DNA from: CAYPTI01 sp964413525 [NCBI: uncultured bacterium]
GTDB taxonomy: Bacteria > T1Sed10-126
Reading direction: 5' to 3'
DNA: 7,802 bases
Assembly (NCBI GenBank): GCA_964413525.1
Contig: CAYPTI010000013.1
Location: 1-7,802, forward strand
Shown: positions 5,415 to 7,802 of the stretch, piece by piece
Position numbering within the stretch: the first letter of the stretch is position 1
Layout of the letters: every line of letters starts with the position of its first letter
Translations under genes and position numbers: made by a program
The notes under the pieces: generated by a model
Databases searched by the model: none
What the model saw: the letters and a program-made list of their open reading frames with translations, nothing else
Told to the model about the DNA's origin: nothing

Positions 5415-5489
5415 GGGGCCGCCTCCCACCGTTCGGTATGACTGGCTTGAGGGTTTCGCATTGTAGCCAACACCCCGTTCAACGGCAAG

Positions 5490-6650
5490 TCACGCGGCGG
5501 TTGAACGGACCCTGGTCTCCCGGATCGCGTCCACCAGGATGTCCACGCCCTCTTCCAATTCCCCGGGTTCGTTCAGGTCGCCGAACGACACCCGGATCAC
5601 GTTCAGCGGATCGATTTCGTCCAGATCCAAGCTTGTCACGACGTGGGACGGGATGTCGACCTCCTCCGAATCGCAGGCCGAGCCGGTGGAAATGGCCAAC
5701 CCGTGCTCCGAGGCCTGCCGGACAATGGCCGACCCCCGGGCTCCCGGAACGGCGAGGGCGCTGATGTTGGGGAGCCGGGGTCCGTCCTCCCCCAGAATTC
5801 GGACCTCCGGCAACCGGTCCACTAGGTCGGTTTCCAGCCGGTCCCGCATCCGGGTGACTCGCTCCCGGAAGGCCTCCCGGTTATCGACCATCTCCCTCAG
5901 TGCTTCCCCGAGCCCCCAGATCCCCCGAACATCATGGGTACCGGACCGCAGGCCCTCCTCCTGGCCTCCGCCGTGGATGACCGGGGCTAGGTTCAGGTTT
6001 TTCCGGATCAGCAAAGCTCCGGTGCCCTTGAACCCGTGAAACTTATGGGCCGACAGGGAAAGCATGTCGACGCCGCTTTCCGACAGGCTGATCGGTTCTT
6101 TTCCGGCCGCCTGAACGGCGTCGGTATGGAGGCGGGCCGGGTGATCCTTCAGCCGGTCGACCAGTTCGTCCACCGGCTGGAGGGTTCCCAGTTCGTTGTT
6201 CGCCCACATCACCGACACCAGGTGGGTCTCCGGTCGCAGGAGGTCGGTCAGCGTTTCAGCCCGGACACGGCCGGAACCGTCGGTCGGAAGATACTCCAGT
6301 TCAAGTCCCCGGTGTTTCAAATCCCGGAGCGTATTCAGGACGGCCTTGTGTTCGATGGGGGAGGTAAGGACGTGGACCGGTTCCCCCGAACGAAGTTTCC
6401 GTTCGAGGCTGCCCCGCAGGGCCAGGTTGTTGGCCTCGGAACCGGACCCGGTAAAGACCACCCGGTACCCCTCGGCGTCGAAAGCCTGCTTCACCTGCCG
6501 GCGGGCCGTCTCGATCAACTCCCGGCTTCGGGACCCCTCCTCGTGAATGCTGGAGGGGTTGGCATACCGGCGGGCGTCCAGCTCCCGGGACTCGTCGATC
6601 AGGGAACTTCGCGGTCGTGTCGTGGCGGCGTTATCCCAGTAGAGGGTCAT
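5490..6650 (-). CDS. Cysteine desulfurase, NifS/IscS type
   Basis: A 386-residue PLP enzyme that takes sulfur from L-cysteine as an enzyme persulfide, releasing alanine, and supplies Fe-S cluster assembly or tRNA/cofactor thiolation. Class-V aminotransferase motifs are in order: WDNAATTRP at the N-terminus, TGSGSEANNLAL (67-78), IEHKAVL with H101, HTDAVQAAGK with PLP-binding D177 and Q180, SLSAHKFHGFKG with Schiff-base K203, GGGQEEGLRSGT (227-238), and the mobile loop STGSACDSEE with catalytic C326. These positions track E. coli IscS (H104, K206, C328), and the GSAC loop marks group I rather than SufS. ATG 6650 forms a TGATG overlap with the upstream stop, implying translational coupling; an adjacent GTG at 6653 is the alternative. 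The ferredoxin follows. No scaffold (iscU/nifU) or iscR is next to it, so I leave nifS versus iscS open. Confidence 0.93.
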   Translation of the reverse strand: MTLYWDNAATTRPRSSLIDESRELDARRYANPSSIHEEGSRSRELIETARRQVKQAFDAEGYRVVFTGSGSEANNLALRGSLERKLRSGEPVHVLTSPIEHKAVLNTLRDLKHRGLELEYLPTDGSGRVRAETLTDLLRPETHLVSVMWANNELGTLQPVDELVDRLKDHPARLHTDAVQAAGKEPISLSESGVDMLSLSAHKFHGFKGTGALLIRKNLNLAPVIHGGGQEEGLRSGTHDVRGIWGLGEALREMVDNREAFRERVTRMRDRLETDLVDRLPEVRILGEDGPRLPNISALAVPGARGSAIVRQASEHGLAISTGSACDSEEVDIPSHVVTSLDLDEIDPLNVIRVSFGDLNEPGELEEGVDILVDAIRETRVRSTAA

Positions 6651-7570
6651 CACGATTCCCCTTCCTGAATGGTCTGACGGGCTTCCAGCGCCGTGCGACG
6701 AACCGCCGAGTCCGGGTCCTCGTCCTGCAACTCCCGCAACAGCGGCACGGCTTCCTCGGACTGCGTCTCGGCGAGGGCCTCCATGGCCGTGTTCAAAATG
6801 TTCCGCCGCTGCTCCACGTTGACGTCCTCCAGCTCCCCATTGAGCGCCCGTTCAAGATAATCGAGCAGCACGACCTCCCCGGCCGGACTTCCCAGGCGGC
6901 TCAGGGCGATGGCCGTGTTCAACCGAACGTCGATGCTGGAATCGTCGAGCGTATTTTTTAAATCCTCCACGACGGACGGATCCCCGATTCCCCCGAGCGC
7001 GAAGGCGGCCATCCGGCGTACTTCGTAGCTTTCATCCTGCAGCAGCGGAACGATCTCGTCCACGGATTCGGTGGCGTTCAATCGTCCGAGGGCCAGGACC
7101 GACGATTCACGGACGGAGGGCGTTTCGGACTGCAGGCCCTCCTCCAGCGCGTCGACCGAAGCCTCGGTGGGGAGTTCCGCGAGCACCAAGGCCAGGTAGG
7201 TCTTGATCTGATCGTCCTCGGCGGTCCGGAAGATCCGAACCACGTCCTCGGCCGAGGATTCGGTGAAGTCCTGTCCCTCCCGGTACTGGACGTGCTGGGC
7301 CAGATCGTAGGCCGCTCGCCAGCGGTGGTTCTCGGGCCCCGTCTGAATTTCGGCCACGTAATCCTGGACCCGCCGGCCGTCCTGCATGAGGAACTGGAAG
7401 AACCCGTAGATCCCCACCGCCACGATGACAATAATGAGGGGGAAGACAAACAGACGGGCGAAGTTGCTCCAGCTCCACCATTCCTCCGGATCGGCGGAGG
7501 GCTCCCCTGCCTCCGACTCACTTTGTTTGTACTCCTCCGGTCTGTATTCGTCGGCACGGTCGTCCGGCAA
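6650..7570 (-). CDS. Membrane-anchored HEAT-repeat protein
   Basis: A 306-residue protein with an acidic, Glu/Ser-rich N-terminal tail (1-32), one membrane segment (about 39-62, FVFPLIIVIVAVGIYGFF) and a soluble helical solenoid (about 80-300). HEAT/PBS-lyase-type repeats are visible as ALGRLN (160-165), VRRMAAFALGGIGD (184-197), VRLNTAIALSRLG (215-227) and VRRTALEA (290-297). HEAT solenoids bind protein partners and have no catalytic residues, so an adaptor role at the membrane is inferred. The sparse charge pattern does not settle which side the solenoid faces. The start is TTG 7570, with GGGAGGA about 7 bases upstream and an extended -10 promoter close behind. Its TGA overlaps the desulfurase ATG, which suggests linked production. 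The precise function is unknown. Confidence 0.85.
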   Translation of the reverse strand: MPDDRADEYRPEEYKQSESEAGEPSADPEEWWSWSNFARLFVFPLIIVIVAVGIYGFFQFLMQDGRRVQDYVAEIQTGPENHRWRAAYDLAQHVQYREGQDFTESSAEDVVRIFRTAEDDQIKTYLALVLAELPTEASVDALEEGLQSETPSVRESSVLALGRLNATESVDEIVPLLQDESYEVRRMAAFALGGIGDPSVVEDLKNTLDDSSIDVRLNTAIALSRLGSPAGEVVLLDYLERALNGELEDVNVEQRRNILNTAMEALAETQSEEAVPLLRELQDEDPDSAVRRTALEARQTIQEGES

Positions 7571-7603
7571 ACGGAATTCCTCCCGGGATTCGGCTAATCA
7601 GTA

Positions 7604-7612
7604 AGTATATCA
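7604..7612 (-). promoter_or_regulatory. Extended -10 promoter for the HEAT/desulfurase/ferredoxin operon
   Basis: On the minus strand TGATATACT contains the extended -10 TGn followed by TATACT (7609-7604), a 5 of 6 match. The upstream -35 is poor (TTCGAA at an 18-base spacing), as expected when TGn compensates. Transcription would start near 7597, leaving about 27 bases before the TTG at 7570. Confidence 0.55.
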
Positions 7613-7620
7613 GAGTGAGA

Positions 7621-7640
7621 AGTGTGGTTCGAACCACTCT
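7621..7640. promoter_or_regulatory. Palindrome over the -35 region (candidate operator or hairpin)
   Basis: GTGGTTCGAACCAC (7624-7637) is a perfect 14-base palindrome, and AG/CT on the flanks extend it to 20 bases with one mismatched pair. It covers the expected -35 position of the HEAT-operon promoter, and lies 13 bases past the stop of the upstream partial gene. Either an operator or a short terminator hairpin is possible; no T-tract follows on the minus strand. Confidence 0.45.
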
Positions 7641-7653
7641 CGTGACAGGGGGG

Positions 7654-7802
7654 TCAGCTTGATTCGGTAGGTTCGCGGTCCCCGGGCTCGGTTTCTGATG
7701 CGGTTTCCTCGGGGGACGGCTCCGATTCGGGTCCGGACTCGATGGAGACCTGATCCCGCACGTCGTTCCCCATGTCGCTTACCTCGTCCCGGACGTCGTT
7801 CA
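7654..7802 (-). CDS. C-terminal end of an acidic protein (cut by window edge)
   Basis: Forty-eight residues and a TGA stop are visible; the gene enters from the right edge. The reading starts with an imperfect 11-residue repeat, NDVRDEVSDMG followed by NDVRDQVS, which looks like an amphipathic or coiled-coil helix, and continues as a disordered tail dominated by Glu, Ser, Pro and Thr. An amphipathic helix plus acidic tail is compatible with TatA/TatB-type translocase subunits or a YtxH-like protein, but the diagnostic N-terminal parts are outside the window, so I assign no function. It lies 83 bases upstream of the HEAT gene on the same strand. An independent promoter lies between them. Confidence 0.6.
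   Translation of the reverse strand, partial: NDVRDEVSDMGNDVRDQVSIESGPESEPSPEETASETEPGDREPTESS

Noticed and set aside
7078-7557. Alternative minus-strand frames within the HEAT gene
   Set aside because: Low-complexity Arg/Ser/Pro translations in other frames of a gene with clear HEAT repeats and a well-placed start.
7621-7640. GGTTCGAACC resembling a tRNA T-arm
   Set aside because: When read as a T-arm the stem fails to pair past its first base pair, and no acceptor, D-arm or anticodon arm lies around it.

Overview
The window reads as chromosomal DNA from a high-GC bacterium. Genes are densely packed, Shine-Dalgarno sites are clear, ATG, GTG and TTG are all used as starts, the encoded proteins are acidic, and recognisable sigma70-type promoters lie in AT-richer gaps. 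A ChdC/HemQ-type coproheme decarboxylase points to the coproporphyrin-dependent heme route, which is known from Gram-positives and several other phyla. The sequence alone does not fix the phylum. I see no transposase, phage gene, CRISPR array, rRNA or tRNA.

Layout, left to right. (1) Bases 1-178, minus strand: the first 59 codons of a class I fructose-1,6-bisphosphatase. It is followed by a divergent, AT-richer control region (179-595). (2) 596-1561, plus strand: a small XRE-type DNA-binding protein, a strong GC-rich hairpin, then an unrecognised helical protein in the same reading frame, separated by a single stop codon. (3) 1562-2019: a non-coding leader region with a good promoter and an inverted repeat just after the predicted transcription start. 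(4) 2020-3872, plus strand: adenosine deaminase (add) followed after 5 bases by coproheme decarboxylase (chdC/hemQ). (5) 3935-7570, minus strand, read right to left: a membrane-anchored HEAT-repeat protein, a NifS/IscS-type cysteine desulfurase whose start overlaps the HEAT stop (TGATG), a ferredoxin with four cysteine motifs, and, after a 241-base gap with a structured inverted repeat, a GST-fold protein with a CPFC redox motif. It converges on chdC. (6) 7654-7802, minus strand: the acidic C-terminal tail of another protein.

A biochemical theme runs through the centre and right: heme completion (chdC), sulfur release for Fe-S clusters or thio-modification (cysteine desulfurase), a 4x[4Fe-4S]-type ferredoxin and a thiol-redox GST-like protein. 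Whether they act together is inference from position. The HEAT protein could be a scaffold holding partners at the membrane. No single element is clearly a new system. The most unusual points are the same-frame XRE/helical pair split by one stop and a hairpin, the add-chdC pairing, the four-motif ferredoxin behind a cysteine desulfurase and HEAT protein, and three promoter-linked inverted repeats.
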